From positions 248,001 through 312,000 of the forward strand of contig JAJAGP010000373.1 of the NCBI GenBank assembly GCA_025084515.1: a stretch of DNA of 64,000 bases. The letters run 5' to 3'. Every line of letters starts with the position of its first letter. The stretch's first letter is position 1. Both the position numbers and the translations under genes were made by a program. Of the stretch, positions 45,799-57,841 are shown piece after piece. The stretch is from Ancistrus triradiatus (Eukaryota > Chordata > Actinopteri > Siluriformes > Loricariidae). The notes below the pieces were generated by a model. It did not search any database and was not told the origin of the DNA. It worked only from the letters and a program-made list of their open reading frames with translations.

Positions 45799-46932
45799 CA
45801 GTATGGTTTCATGCCGAGGAAGAGCACCATGGATGCGATTTTTGCTTTGAGACTGCTGATGGAGAAGTATAGAGATGGTCAGAAAGAGCTACACTGTGTC
45901 TTTGTGGATTTGGAGAAGGCTTATGACAGGGTGCCAAGGGAGGAACTGGGGTGGTGTATGAGGAAGTCTCGAGTGGCTGAAAAGTACGTTAGATTAGTGC
46001 AGGACATGTATGAGAACAGCATGACAGCGGTGAGATGTGCTGTAGAAGTGACAGATAGCTTCAAGGTAGAGGTGGGACTGCATCAAGGATCGGCCCTGAG
46101 ACCCTTCTTATTTGCTCTGGTGATGGACAGACTAACAGATGAGGTCAGACGGGAATCGCCGTGGACTATGATGTTTGCAGACGACATTGTGATCTGTAGT
46201 GAGAACAGGGAACAGGTAGAAGAGAACTTGGAGAGGTGGGGGTTATATCTGGAAAGGAGAGGAATGAAAGTCAACTGTAGTAAGACAGAATACATGTGTG
46301 TAAATGAAAGGGAGGCAGGTGGAACAGTCAGGCTACAGGGATCAGTGGCCACAAAAGTACAGGAGTTCAGGTACTTGGGATCAACTGTCCAAGGAAATGG
46401 GGAGTGTGGAAAGGAGAGAGAAGAAGAGAATACAGGCAGGATGGAGTGGGTGGAGAAGAGTGTCAGGAGTGAGGTGAGACAAAAGGGTCACAGCAAAAGT
46501 GAAAGGAAAGATTTATAAGAGAGTAGTGAGACCAGCCTTGTTGTATGGCTTAGAGACAGTGTCACTGACAAAGAGACAGGAAGCAGAGCTGGAGGTGGCA
46601 GAACTTAAGATGTTGAGGTTCTCTTTAGGAGTGTCTAGGGTGGACAGGATTAGGAATGAGATCATCAGAGGGACAGCACAGGTTGGAAAATTGGGAGACA
46701 AATTCGAGAGGGAAGACTGAGTATGGTTTGGACAGTGTCAGAGGGAGGGATAGTGGACATATTGGTAGGAGGATGTTGGAGATGGAGCTGCCAGGCAAAA
46801 GATGGAGAGGAAGTCCAAAGAGGAGTTATTTGGTTGTGGTGAATGAAGATATGCAGGGAGTTGGGGTGAGAGTAGAGGACGTGGAGGACAGGGTGAGGTG
46901 GAAACGTTTAACTCGCTGTGGTGACCTCTGAT
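45799..46932 (+). pseudogene. RTE-like reverse transcriptase, frameshifted
   Basis: The first frame (to 46518) has CVFVDLEKAYDRVPRE (first catalytic Asp), GLHQGSALRPFLFALVMDRL, and an intact F-A-D-D box (46174-46185), then SKTEYMCVNE and FRYLGSTVQ. Near 46470-46500 the frame breaks; the C-terminal part continues elsewhere with RPALLYGLETVSLTKRQEAE and, further on, VEDRVRWKRLTRCGDL before the stop at 46930. Length and order fit the C-terminal half of an RTE-clade polymerase; the endonuclease is absent through truncation. Confidence 0.88.
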
Positions 46933-46963
46933 ACAGGGAGAAACCTAAAGGAGAAGAAGAAGA
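45799..46963 (+). mobile_element. RTE-like LINE, 5'-truncated, with target duplication
   Basis: Flanked by the direct repeat AGGAATATTACAA at 45786-45798 and 46964-46976. The element starts inside the reverse-transcriptase domain (QYGFMPRKST) and ends in GAAGAAGAAG repeats, as RTE-type LINEs often do. A second copy of the same family is at 61462-62360. Confidence 0.9.
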
Positions 46964-46976
46964 AGGAATATTACAA

Positions 46977-47982
46977 TAGAACGTTATGATAGATTGACTC
47001 GCTTCTGTTTGGTTGTAAAGCATATTGTTTGGGGAAATAATAAAAAAATAAACTATCCCAAGAATAAAAATGAAACACAAATAATGTTAAAGCTTGATGA
47101 TAAATGATATCTCATAAAACATTGGTGCACCAATTATATAGTGGACCAAATATGTATTTTTATTTATTGGGTAAATATTTGTTGAGAAAATATATTAATT
47201 GAACAATAGATAGGCCAATCAATTACACTCCCACTAATGGCTCTAAAGCCATTACATTTGGAAACGGCACCTCCATCTATGGCAAGCAAAACCTTTGCCT
47301 GCTTTCATACTACCTTGGCTTTGCTACCACTTTGGCAACTGGTTACTATTCATGATAACTCTCCTCACTTAAGAAGGGGAGTTTAGAAAGAATAATGAAA
47401 ATAAAAATAGCAATGTAACTTTATAACCATACTACATACTTTGACTTTGAATACTTAAGTACAGTATGCATTTTTAGTACTTTTATTTTTTTCTGGAGTA
47501 AAATGTATTAGCAGTATAGGACGTCTGTATTTCGTCTACCACTGCATGAACTGAAATAGACCACCCCCAAAAAGAAGCACTTAGACTTGGTATTGTGCAA
47601 CATGATCTCACTGTGCTATGCAGTCATATGTCTGGCTACTTAGCTACGAAAAGCCAATCCACTAAGCTCTTGAAGGACATTTGTATACTGGTGTTTGTGT
47701 CCAGAGGGAGTTTGGAATAAGGTAGTGAGTGCTGCAAATAAACATTTGATTTTTAAATGCTTTGCTCGTTAGTGGTACCTTTCTATGAGCTTGCATTGCC
47801 TGGAACTTAATAGCTGAGATCAACTTTGCTCCTCAATTTTTGACCACAGCAGCTTTAGGACAAATGTGTCCAGCTTGCTGAGAGAGGGATGTATTACGAC
47901 AGGGACATTGTCACATGTACTGCATGCAAATACTTAGAAATAATTATAAGTATTCAAGGAGACGCAGAAAATGTCATGAATA
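46977..47982. other. No gene recognised
   Basis: AT-rich. No domain-bearing frame and no clear transposon ends. Confidence 0.4.
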
Positions 47983-48171
47983 ATGTTCTGCTGGAATCAG
48001 TCATCGAGTCCAAAAACTATTGTCCACTTTAAAGACATCCTCATAGCTGACCTTCTCATGTTCCTGGTTATGCACTTTGACATACTCCACACTGGATTTG
48101 GGAATGCTCAGCATGTCAGAATATGTACCTACATGTTATACCTGCTGCCCCCGTTCACACTAACCTCCTGT
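47983..48171 (+). pseudogene. Possible P2Y-type receptor fragment (TM2 region)
   Basis: The 63-codon frame contains KTIVHFKDILIADLLMFLVM followed by HFDILHTGFG and a Cys 12-13 residues on. The pattern resembles transmembrane helix 2, first extracellular loop and the conserved Cys of P2Y12/13/14-like receptors. No TM1, TM3 DRY or later helices are seen around it, so at best it is a relic. Confidence 0.3.
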
Positions 48172-49047
48172 TGACAGACATGTTCAGCAGAGGATTTAAA
48201 CATAGTATTAATGCCCATTAGACCAGGACAAAGGCATGAAACAGTACACTTTGTCTAAAAATATGTTTTTAAAATAACTAGCAACTCATTACCAGTATTT
48301 TAAAATGTCTAGTCACCCCCAGCGTTTTGTAAACACTGCTTTGGTTCATTTTAGCTTTATTACCTTGTTAAGGAAACTCTTCTGTTTTCCAAAATTATCT
48401 AGCAAAATGCTTGGATGGTCCCTCACACATCCGTCCTTCCTCACTGCTTCTGCTATGAACAACTTTTGTGCTTTTTATAAGACTATTACCACTGCTCTGG
48501 TAGCCAGAGGGACTTTGGGCAAACCAAAGCTGGTGTTAATATTCCATGGTGTAAGTACAATGCCTATAGGAAATCATCATGCCCCTTTGGAACAGTCATT
48601 TTTTGTCCTACAGCCTGAACTCAAACCCATTAAATGTATATAGTACATGTTCCCAGCAAAGCAAAATATATTATGAAAAATTATAATAACAGAGTTAGAA
48701 AAATGATAAGCCCCTGGTTTAATAATCAGTCTGATTGGACATGTCTCTACCAGCTTTGCATACCTAGATTGGAAATATTTGGCCATTCTTCCTTGCCGAA
48801 TGGTTCACATTCATTCATATTTTATGGTGGACAGCAGTGGACTGCTCTCTTCACGTCCATCCATAGACCAGAGAGGCTCAGCATTCTGAACCAGTGCTCT
48901 GCCGAAAGAGCCACTCTGGTTCGAATCCCCATCTCTGGCAAATAAAGCTCTGTCAGTTACAGCAGCGGGTTAAGGCAGGGAGTGTCAAACTTTTGCACAC
49001 ATGTGTAGATAAGAATATGGTCGATCACCCACTCCGACACAGATGTA
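48172..49047. other. Unassigned, with a tRNA-like patch at about 48830-48960
   Basis: GAGCCACTCTGGTTCGAATCCCC includes a good B box (GGTTCGAATCC) preceded by a tRNA-like head; probably a SINE head without a tail. Confidence 0.4.
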
Positions 49048-50390
49048 CAGTGGTGCTTGGAAGTTTGTGAACCCTTTATAATTTTCTATATTTCTACATA
49101 AATATGACCTAAAACATCATCAGATTTTCACACAAGTCCTAAAAGTAGATAAAGAGAACCCAGTTAAACAAATGAGACAAGAATATTATACTTAGTCGTT
49201 TATTTATTGCTGAAAATTATCCAATATTACATATTAGTGAGTGGAAAAAGTATGTGAACCTTTGCTTTCAGTATCTGGTGTGACCCCCCTGTGCAGCAAT
49301 AACTGCAGCTAAACGTTTCCTGTAGCTGTTGATCAGTCCTGCACACCGGCTTGGAGGAATTTTAGCCCATTCCTCCGTACAGAACAGCTTCAGCTCTGGG
49401 ATGTTGGTGGGTTTCCTCACATTAGCTGCTCACTTCAGGGCCTTCCACAACATTTCCATTGGATTAAGGTCAGGACGTTGACTTGGCCATTCCAAAACAT
49501 GAAAACTTTATTCTTCTGTAACCATTCTTTGGTGGAACGACTTGTTGTGCTTAGGGTCGTTGTTCTTGCTGCATTACCCACCTTCTCTTCAGATTCAGTT
49601 CATGGACAGATGTCCTGTCATTTAGAATTCTCTGATATCATTTCAGAATTCATTGTTCCATGTCCATCAATGATGGCAAGCCATCCTGGCCCAGATGCAG
49701 CAAAACAGGCCCAAACCATGACACTACCACCACCATGTTTCACAGATGGGATAAGGTTCTTATGCTGGAATGCAGTGTGTTCCCTTTTCTCCAAACATAA
49801 AGCTTTTTTTAAGGTCCTTTGTGTTCCTTTGTGACCTCACCAACTATTACACACCTTGCTCTTGGAGTGATCTTTGTTGGTCGACCACTCCTGGGGAGGG
49901 TAACAATGGTCTTGAATTTCCTCCATTTGTACACAATCTGTGTCTGACTGTGGATTGGTGGAGTCCGGAGCCTGATGAGCATCAACAACTCTTCTCTGAG
50001 CTCCTCAGAAATCTCCTTTGTTCGTGCCATGATACACTTCCACAAACGTGTGTTGTGAAGAGCAGACTTTGATAGATTCCCTGTTCTTTAAATAAAACAG
50101 GGTGGCCCCACTCACACCTGATTGTCATCCCAATGATTGAAAACACCTGACTCTAATTTCACCTTCAAATTAATCCTAGAGGTTCACATACTTTTGCCAC
50201 TCACTAATATGTAATATTGGATCATTTTCCTCAATAAATAAATGACCAAGTATAATATTTTTATCTCATTTGTTTAACTGGGTTCTGTTTATCTATTTTT
50301 AGGACTTGTGTGAAAATCTGATGATGTTTTAGGTCATATTTATGCAGAAATATAGAAAATTCTAAAGGGTTCACAAACCTTCAAGCAACT
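49048..50390 (-). mobile_element. Tc1/mariner family B, near full length
   Basis: TA then CAGTGGTGCTTGGAAGTTTG at the left; the right end AGGGTTCACAAACCTTCAAGC is its inverse, followed by a duplicated CAACTTCAAGC. The minus-strand transposase is frameshifted. Confidence 0.88.
49478..50030 (-). pseudogene. Family B Tc1 transposase, decayed
   Basis: Minus strand from about 50030 starts MARTKEISEELREE, with a helix-turn-helix, then KWRKFKTIVTLPRSGRPTKI (a GRPR-like linker) and VIVGEVTKEH. About 150 residues of the middle are deleted or scrambled. The glycine motif (KHGGGSVMVW as read from the strand near 49740) and the second catalytic region follow in other frames. Confidence 0.8.
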
Positions 50391-50645
50391 TCAAGCAAAA
50401 CATTTGCTCTCAAACTCCTCTGGAATTAATTTTAAACACTGTAATTCATAAAATAATGCAACTTCTTATTGATCAAAGCAAAATAAAGTGACAAATCACC
50501 TTTACGGTGGAATTATAACAAGCGACATGCATTATGTATCTTAAACATGCCTCATTCATTTGGCTTGCTGTGTCCCCCGTGTAACAGCTCTGTGCTATGC
50601 CAGGCTGTGTTTCATTTCTGAATGCAGTGTGTGTGGATTTGCCAG
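50391..50645. other. AT-rich linker, nothing recognised
   Basis: Unique-looking sequence after the Tc1 end. Confidence 0.3.
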
Positions 50646-50696
50646 GTTACCTCGCTGCTGGCCAGAGAAGGTGCCCGAGTCACAGTGCTCCTCAGG
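50646..50696 (+). CDS. Possible SDR-like mini-exon (17 codons)
   Basis: Between a GCCAG acceptor and a GTGGTT donor the plus strand reads VTSLLAREGARVTVLLR. This looks like the helix and strand following the GxGIGRA nucleotide-binding loop of a short-chain dehydrogenase/reductase. The polypyrimidine tract is poor and no partner exons (the Gly-rich loop or the catalytic YxxxK) are seen, so it may be chance. Confidence 0.2.
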
Positions 50697-51487
50697 GTGG
50701 TTGTGGGGGCTGGGTCTGCGGTTGTCACGTGATCAGGCCAGGGGTGACCCCAGGTTACAGCTGTTATTAGGTAATAACATTTAATTATGTAAATCAAGTC
50801 ACTTAATATTAACAGTGCATTCATTTCACATGTAATAAATCAAAGATGATGTGTTTCTTAGCTTAGTTACCGGGCTGGCTTTAAAAATAATTTGTTTTGG
50901 ATTTACTGATTGAAACCACAGAGGAGCTGGGATGTTGTTTGTTTCCCTCCTAAGGGGTAGCCATGCTGTCCACTCACATTTGTGTTTAAGAGACCTCGTG
51001 CATGACAGGACTGACTAATGAATTCACTTTAATCAAAGGTCAGATCACATGGGATCTTCTACCATTTTAAGTCTACTCTGTCTCAAAAAAATAGCTTGCA
51101 AACTGAGAGCGGAAAAATGTTCTTATTGGCAAATCACTATGCTATCATTTACAGTTCATTTTGTTAAGTACTCTGAACAAAACATGAATTAGTATATAGC
51201 ATGGCTGGAATTGTACCCCTTTGCAGCTCCACTCTAGTGCCATCCTGCAGAATGAACAATAACACTCAGCGGGATAAACAGCATGCAGTGTGATTAAAGC
51301 CACACACACTGTTTCCCTGAGAGAACAGCGCCGAGTGTCCACCCACGTACACTCCTCAAACCACTCTCCAACCGACGTCTAAAGAGGCAAGCATCGCAGG
51401 ACAAACCCCCAAACTCACCACGACCCTCGCCAGGAGAAGCAGATGGAATCTGAGACTGAGAACCGGATATAGATTGCATAGAGTCAA
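50697..51487. other. No gene recognised
   Basis: Moderate GC at 51290-51470; the minus strand has a donor-like CGTG/GTGAGT at about 51416 after a Ser/Pro-rich frame of 20 codons, but no acceptor or start that convinces. Confidence 0.3.
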
Positions 51488-51652
51488 ATGTATTTACATT
51501 GATGTTGTTTAGCAGATGGGCTTATCCAGAGCGACTTCCAATGGATCAGTTCAAGCAATTGTGGATCAAGGACCTTGCTCAACAGGGGCAGAGGTGGGAT
51601 TTGAACCCTGGACTTGCTGGTCTATAGTCCAGTACTTAAACCACTAGGCCAC
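51488..51652 (-). repeat. tRNA-derived SINE, reverse strand
   Basis: Reverse complement of the family at 43583: tail ATCCAGAGCGACTTCCA near 51523, middle AAGGACCTTGCTCAACAGG, B box inverse GGGATTTGAACCCTGG (about 51596-51611), and A-box region AAACCACTAGGCCACAA. Confidence 0.85.
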
Positions 51653-51810
51653 AATCATGTACGCTCACACAAATGGTGCTCAAATGGCAATTTGCTAACT
51701 CATCAACACAGAGACCCCGGTTTGAATCCCAATGGTATCTCTCCGAGAGAGGGGAAGCTAGACAAGGGAGATCATCCCCTGTGCTGCAACAGTGAGTGTG
51801 TTTACATGCA
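51653..51810. repeat. Another SINE-like tRNA-derived fragment
   Basis: CCCCGGTTTGAATCCCAATGG carries a B-box-like core and is followed by GAGATCATCCCCTGTG, similar to AGGAGATCATCCTCTGTG in the HERC intron at 41091-41108. Confidence 0.45.
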
Positions 51811-53726
51811 CTTAATAATCTGATAACTGTAGAATATCAGATTTCATCAGTAATATGATCAAAGCGTATACATGCACTTGAGTAATCAGAAAGGGGAAAC
51901 CTCTGGGTTTACATGACTATATGGCAGTAATCGGATTTGTACTTTACAACCAGCCAATAATCTCACAGAAATCTCTGAAATAAACTTCTAAATTGAATAT
52001 TAAATAATCAAATTATTCATTTTCTCAAGTATGTCCTCATTTCAGAGTCTCCACAAATTGTCCCATAGCTGTTTTGCTGCTTTTAGTTCCGTTGCGCGTT
52101 TAATTCCACAGTTGCCAGATCACACGAGAAAAAAAACATTACAGTCAATGAAAAAAAAATAGAAGTGAAAGTCTAATGAAAGTCTAAAATAGGCAGACCT
52201 GGCAACCGTGTCAGGTTAGGAAATCATGTAACGGGTATACATGCTATGAGTAATCCCATTACTGGAATAAAATCCAGCTCTCTTTATCGGACTTTGATGG
52301 AGTTTTTAGTAATGATGGAGAATATTTAACATCTTTATTCATTTTTTATGCATTTTATTACATGTTTTTGTTCATAACAGTGCAAATTCCTTTTGTTTCA
52401 ATACTCATGGCTTTGTTTATGACTGTTTGTCGGCTTCGCGGCTGTACAAACAGACCTTGTTCATAGAAAACAAATAAGATTAGAACCGGCCAAAAGAAGT
52501 TTTAGATGAATTTGTTTTGTTAAGTGGGAACTTTTCTGATGCTGTTATGTCTCAATAGTGATAAACAATGTGGTTGACAGGGACACAATGACTTTAGCAA
52601 GGTCTCTAACTAGCGTTTGAGTTTGGGTTATTCACATGTTCATGTGTAATTTAGTTAATTAGTGTCTAATCAATATGATACTCAGTCATTTGTTGTTTGA
52701 TTAGTGAGCAAATAGATTTAAATTTCTCACCAAGAATAACCCAAACTAAATTTGTATTAATGTGTGTGTGTAATGGAAATGTCATGAACTTCAGTAAGCT
52801 GTACAGAGACGTATACCAAACGTTTAGAGAACAAACACTAATCAATCATGTTTATTGTCATATCACATTTAAACAGGTATGTTAGTGAATGGAAAACCTG
52901 GGTGCGGGTATATTCATAGTTCCTTACAGAATAAACTTCAGATACACGTGCTAAGACATGACGAGTCTGGCTCATAGGAGCCCGTACAGAAAAAAGGCCG
53001 TCCATGTGTAACCACATGATGTATTAGCTATATATGATACATAAAGTACCTGAAATAAAATTACATAATTAAGGATTTTTATATAAAAAAGGGTGCCCAA
53101 GGCTTGACACCACAATTAAAATTTGGGCAGTAGAATGGGGCAACAAAGAACTTCCGGGGGGAAGTGACCTGAGGTCAGAGATAGTAGTGGTGCGGGAAAC
53201 CTAGAAAGGGGAGGAGATTTTCTTAAAGTAGGAAAACAATCGTGGCATAATGTCTAGACATAACATAAAGAGAAATATATAAGGGCCTGAGAAATGATGA
53301 TTGTTGTCATTTCCATATTGTTTTTAGAGGGTCCTATCCAGAGTAAGCATTCCCCTGCCTATTGAGCACCAGTATAGGCTCTGTCAGACATGTTCACAGA
53401 TAGTCCCCAGGGGGCCTTTGCCCTCAGATAAGTGCCCGTTCAGCTCACCTGTATAATAATTCATATGTATTTCACATTGCCTTTGAGTGGCTTGCAGAGC
53501 AAAAAGCAGACATTTTTAATGCAGCTATGAAACCTACAAACAGATTATCATCCACAAATGCAGTGTTTCCAACAAAAAAAAGTGCTTTGGCCATGGGACA
53601 GCTCAGCACTGATGCAAATAGATTAGTCTGGCTTGGTTTCCTAATGATTCATCATTCACCTCAACTCCAGTCACAGATATCCACACACCATTACACCTTT
53701 TAAAAAGTAATTACACATCACTAGTG
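51811..53726. other. No gene recognised
   Basis: About 1.9 kb, AT-rich, with no terminal repeats or protein-like frames that I can name. Confidence 0.4.
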
Positions 53727-53799
53727 GGTTTTCTATCCACCAAGTTTTAGTGAATTTTGAAACTGCTCAAAGAAAAACATGAATGGAAAAAGTCCAAAA
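53727..53799. repeat. MITE end fragment shared with 42786
   Basis: GTTTTCTATCCACCAAGTTTTAG through TGAATGGAAAAAGTCCAAAA matches 42788-42865 closely, then stops where a Tc1 fragment begins. Confidence 0.7.
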
Positions 53800-54132
53800 T
53801 GAATTAAGATCAGGACTTTGACTTGGCCATTCCAAACCATTAACTTTATTCTTCTTTAACCATTCTTTGGTGGAATGACTTGTGTGCTTAGGGTCGTTGT
53901 CTTGCTGCATGACCCACCTCTTGAGATTCAAAAGTTCTACTTTGGTCTCATCCGTCCACAAAACATTCTTCCAATAGCCTTCTGGCTTGTCCCTGTGATC
54001 TTTAGCAAACTGCAGACGAGCAGCAATGTTCTTTTTGGAGAGCAGTGGCTTTCTCCTTGCAACCCTGTCATGCACACCATTGTTGTCCAGTGTTCTTCTG
54101 ATGGTGGACTCATGAACATTAACATTAGCCAA
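53767..54132 (-). pseudogene. Family B Tc1 transposase, best-preserved segment
   Basis: A continuous 121-codon frame contains STIRRTLDNNGVHDRVARRK, FAKDHRDKPEGYWKNVLWTD then ETK (first catalytic Asp), a deletion of the glycine motif, QQDNDPKHTSHSTKEWLKKN (second catalytic Asp) and WPSQSPDLN. It lacks the N-terminal DNA-binding part and the third catalytic Glu. The last few codons run into the flanking MITE. Confidence 0.88.
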
Positions 54133-54423
54133 TGTGAGAGAGGCCTTCAGTTGCTTAGAAGTTATCCTGGGGTCCTTTGTGACCTCACCAACTATTACAT
54201 GCCTTGCTCTTGGAGTGATATTTGTTGGTCCTCAATAAATTGGTGGTGAGGTGATCTTTCCTCAATAAATAAATGACCAAGAATGATATTTTTGTCTCAT
54301 TTGTTTAACTGGGTTCTCTTTATCTACTTTTAGGACTTGTGTGAAAATCTGATGAGGGTTCAGAACATATTTATGAAGAAATATAGAAAATTCTAAACGG
54401 TTCATAAACTTTCAAGCACCATT
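53800..54423 (-). mobile_element. Tc1/mariner family B, 5' half
   Basis: Right end AACTTTCAAGCACCATTAG is the family B terminus; the left side is cut at about 53800 within the transposase. Fused to the MITE fragment on its left. Confidence 0.85.
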
Positions 54424-54651
54424 AGTATATAACCATTTCTAGTGCTCTCAGTAACAGTGGGCTAACATAACAGACTTGTTTTCATGTAAGCAAACTTACA
54501 ATTAATGGCCTGCATACAATCTCTACAGTATGTTGTTAAATTTTGCCTGTATTAGGTATTTTATAAGCGTCCCAGACTTTTTCCTCTCAATTTGCTAGTC
54601 AAATTGCTTAAAATTGGATATCTGTAGGTCTGCTGCATTTTTGTATACATT

Positions 54652-55174
54652 CAGTGCTGTGCAAAAGTCTTAGGTCGCCTTTAGGTTTGTTGTTTTAGCA
54701 GTGGTATAAGGACCATATATAACACATTGTCGCCGATTTGACCCAAACATTTCAAACTTGGATTCATCACTCCATTATAATCTTTTTCACTGATCTTCAT
54801 TCCAATTTTTGTGTTCTTCAGCATATTTTAGACTTTTCACCCTGTTCCCCTTCTGAAAAAAGGGGTTTCTTGGTTGCTAACCATTCGTGATCAAGCTTTC
54901 TCAGACTGTAGAAGGGTCAGCTTGAAGCAGGTCCCGATGAAGCTGCCAGATGCTTCTATTGCTGAAGTGTAAGGTGAGGTCCCACTGAATACTTGCCAAC
55001 ATGGCCAACGTGGAAGCTGTTTGTTCTGATTTTGTTTCTCGCTTATTTTAGTACTGCTCTCAAATTTCCAGTATTTTCTGGTTGTATTCTAATAAAGACA
55101 CTGAGAATTAATTATATATGGTCATTATACCATTTTGAAAACAATTGGTGGCCTAAGACTTTTGCGCAGCACTG
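54652..55174 (-). mobile_element. Tc1 deletion derivative, eighth family
   Basis: Inverted ends CAGTGCTGTGCAAAAGTCTTAGG (left) and the inverse of CCTAAGACTTTTGCGCAGCACTG (right). The minus strand keeps only the middle of a transposase (SNESKFEMFGS-like wording near 54740). 523 bp, non-autonomous. Confidence 0.87.
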
Positions 55175-56409
55175 TTTTTTAGCTGATGGTTGCTCCTGCG
55201 ATGTTATGCAGTGACTACATTTATCATTATGGTTACTAATGTTTCATGAGTAAAATCAAATGTTTGTCAACCACATTTTATTCCTACATCCCACATTTTA
55301 CTCAGTTTCCTGAGTTAGGTGAATATAAACCAGAACACACAGGTTTGCAAGGGTGTTTTCCAGGCGTTTTTTGAAAAGAATATTATATTGCATTTGGAAC
55401 AGACTTCTCTTTTTGCTGAATAAATTACTTGTGTAATGTATCTGGACTGGTCCAAACATGTGAAAGTGTGCCTGTGATTATGAATGTTCATTGTGGTATA
55501 ACCAGTGGAAATGGTCTGTTGGTGGGTGGAGTGGGATGGATGGTGCCCTTTTCATATTAACCCCTGCCCCTCCAAAATGTCTGTGCACTGGCCTGTGCCC
55601 TTGACCTATCCCCTCTTTCCCACTCCATGACCCGATCAGGATAAAGTGGGCGTAGATTGAGAGAAAAAAAACAATTACTGAACCACTAACAAGTGAATTC
55701 TGTAGTAAGACTTTACAAAAAGTAACAGTTATACCTAGGAAATAATAAAATGATTCGTTTGCATTGTGCTGATGCTTGGACCATGTGAGAATTTATTCAG
55801 CAAACATTTGATTTGCTGGTCAAAAGCACCACTCCGGTGTAAGCAGAAGTCCAAAACAGGGAGCAACGTATTGGATTTTCAGACATTTCTGTACTAGACA
55901 TGGACCCAAACATGTCAATCAACATGCAGTCTCAGTAATTACATGCAAAAACAGAACTGGCCAAGAACGAACCTGCTAATCAAAGTGTGGGCATGAGAAC
56001 TTGACAGCTTGTGCCTCATGCTGTCACATACAAAGGCTGCATCTTGAGCAATAGTTGGAATGTACGCAGTATATTATATTTTCTTGAGTGACTTTGTGTT
56101 GTAATGAAATCAGTGCAGTCATGCATGTGATCATGCAGCACATTGACAGAAACGTGCCAAGATGTGGAGCTAACAACTTATATGCCTTCTGCCTTCCAAA
56201 TAAAAATGTTAATTAGTTTTGTCATTCAGTGACATAAACTAGAGGTTTAACATTTGGATATTGTGTATCTGTACCCACAGTACAAGTTTTTCAAAGCAAA
56301 ATTAATTAATTCCATCATCCCCAGTAGACCTTCATATGAATGTGGGTTGCCATGGGCCTGTAGCCTTTGCCTGTAGCTTAGTCTCGATTTCTGCTGCAAC
56401 ATTCGGATG
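55175..56409. other. No gene recognised
   Basis: Unique-looking DNA with no splice-supported exon and no transposon ends. Confidence 0.4.
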
Positions 56410-56960
56410 GTTAGAATTGGTGTAAACAACTTGAAAGCATGGATCCATCCTGATTTGTATCAAAGGTTCAGGCTGGTGGTGATGGTGTAATGGTGTGGAG
56501 GACATTTTCTAATACCAGAGCATTGTATAAATTCCACAGCCTACCTGAGTATTGTTGCTGACCATGTCCATCCCTGTATGACCACAGTCAGTACCATCAT
56601 CTGATGGCCACCACCACCAGGATAACATGCCATGCCACAAAGCTCAAATGATCTCAGACTGGTTTCTGAACATGACAATGAGTTCACTGTAATCGAATGG
56701 CCTCCACCGTCACCAGACCTCAATTGAATGAAGCACTTTTGGGATGTGCTGGAACGGAAGAGGCACATCATGAATGTGCAGCCAGCAAATCTGTAGCAAT
56801 GAAATGATGCAACTATCTTAATGTGGACCAAAATCGCTGAGGAAGGTTCCCAGCACCTTGTTGAATCTATGCCATGAAGAATTAAGGTAATTAGGAAAGC
56901 AAGAGGGGGTCCAACCCAGCACTGGCAAAGTGTATCTAATAAAGAGCCTGGTGAATGTAC
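56410..56960 (+). pseudogene. Tc1-like transposase remnant, ninth family
   Basis: The plus strand shows STAYLSIVADHVHPCMTTVS, then a damaged second catalytic region, DLRLVSEHDNEFTVIEWPPPSP followed by DLN, FWDVLERK, a BKI-like NVQPANL and a broken C-terminus near GSNPALA. This matches the C-terminal half of a common fish Tc1 type. Stop codons interrupt it repeatedly. Confidence 0.78.
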
Positions 56961-57689
56961 ATTAATCTGTTCACTGTTATTGTCAATTTGGCAATATTGA
57001 TACCACAGAAGGATGCAATGTGCAGAGAAGCCTTATGACTAATCATTAAATGTGTGCTGTAGTCATCCTGGATGGTCTCATCTTTTCCAGATCTGAGCTA
57101 CTGTGGGATTTGGATGAATCACGGCAATCAGTTCATCCAACAAACGGAAATCATTTTGCTCTGTTCAAGTAATTCAATAATACTGGTCACCAACAAGTTT
57201 ATGAACAATATTTAACTAAAGAGCAAGGCATCTCATCATGGCCAGCTGGTCATCAGCATTGTTTAGATAGGTGACGTGTCATCTGATGTTCACACGACAA
57301 AACTTTGCTCAGAACATGACTCACCGTCCACCAACTTGTCTTCTTCACACAGTGCTTCCTGGTACAGTCGCATAGCCAGGTAAAAGGAGGACTCATTGGA
57401 CCCGATGAACAAAATTCAGTCCAGATTGTTGGCACTTGACTGTGGAAAGGGGTTTGGTGGTTAGCACTCTGACCAGACCCTGCAACCTCATACTCAGCAG
57501 GGGGCAGTTTACTATATGTTGTGACACATTCCTTCTAAGGCTGGATTTACAAATGTTACAACTCTGACAGCCATTTTTTGAGGGTTAAGTGTGAAATGCT
57601 CCAATTTCCAAATGCTCCAAGGATTTTGTTCAAGGAGGCTGCTACTGCACTTTTCTTAACACTAGAGTGAGAAATACATGTAATGATGT
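56961..57689. other. No gene recognised
   Basis: The patch at 57280-57440 is less AT-rich and may be transposon-derived, but I cannot identify a motif in it. Confidence 0.35.
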
Positions 57690-57770
57690 CACCGACTAAA
57701 TTAAAACTAATTTAGTCGATGATTGATTTTAGTCAACTAAGTCGATTAATCATTGCACCCCTAACATAAC
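57690..57770 (-). mobile_element. hAT-like terminal fragment
   Basis: Read on the minus strand it starts TAGGGGTGCAATGATTAATCG ACTTAGTTGAC, a terminus of abundant fish hAT-derived elements. Only this end is visible. Confidence 0.5.
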
Positions 57771-57841
57771 CTCTAACGAGTGTTTGGTACAGCAGACCAT
57801 ATGATAAGTGATGATAAGTAAGTCAATGTTTAAAACTCTTA

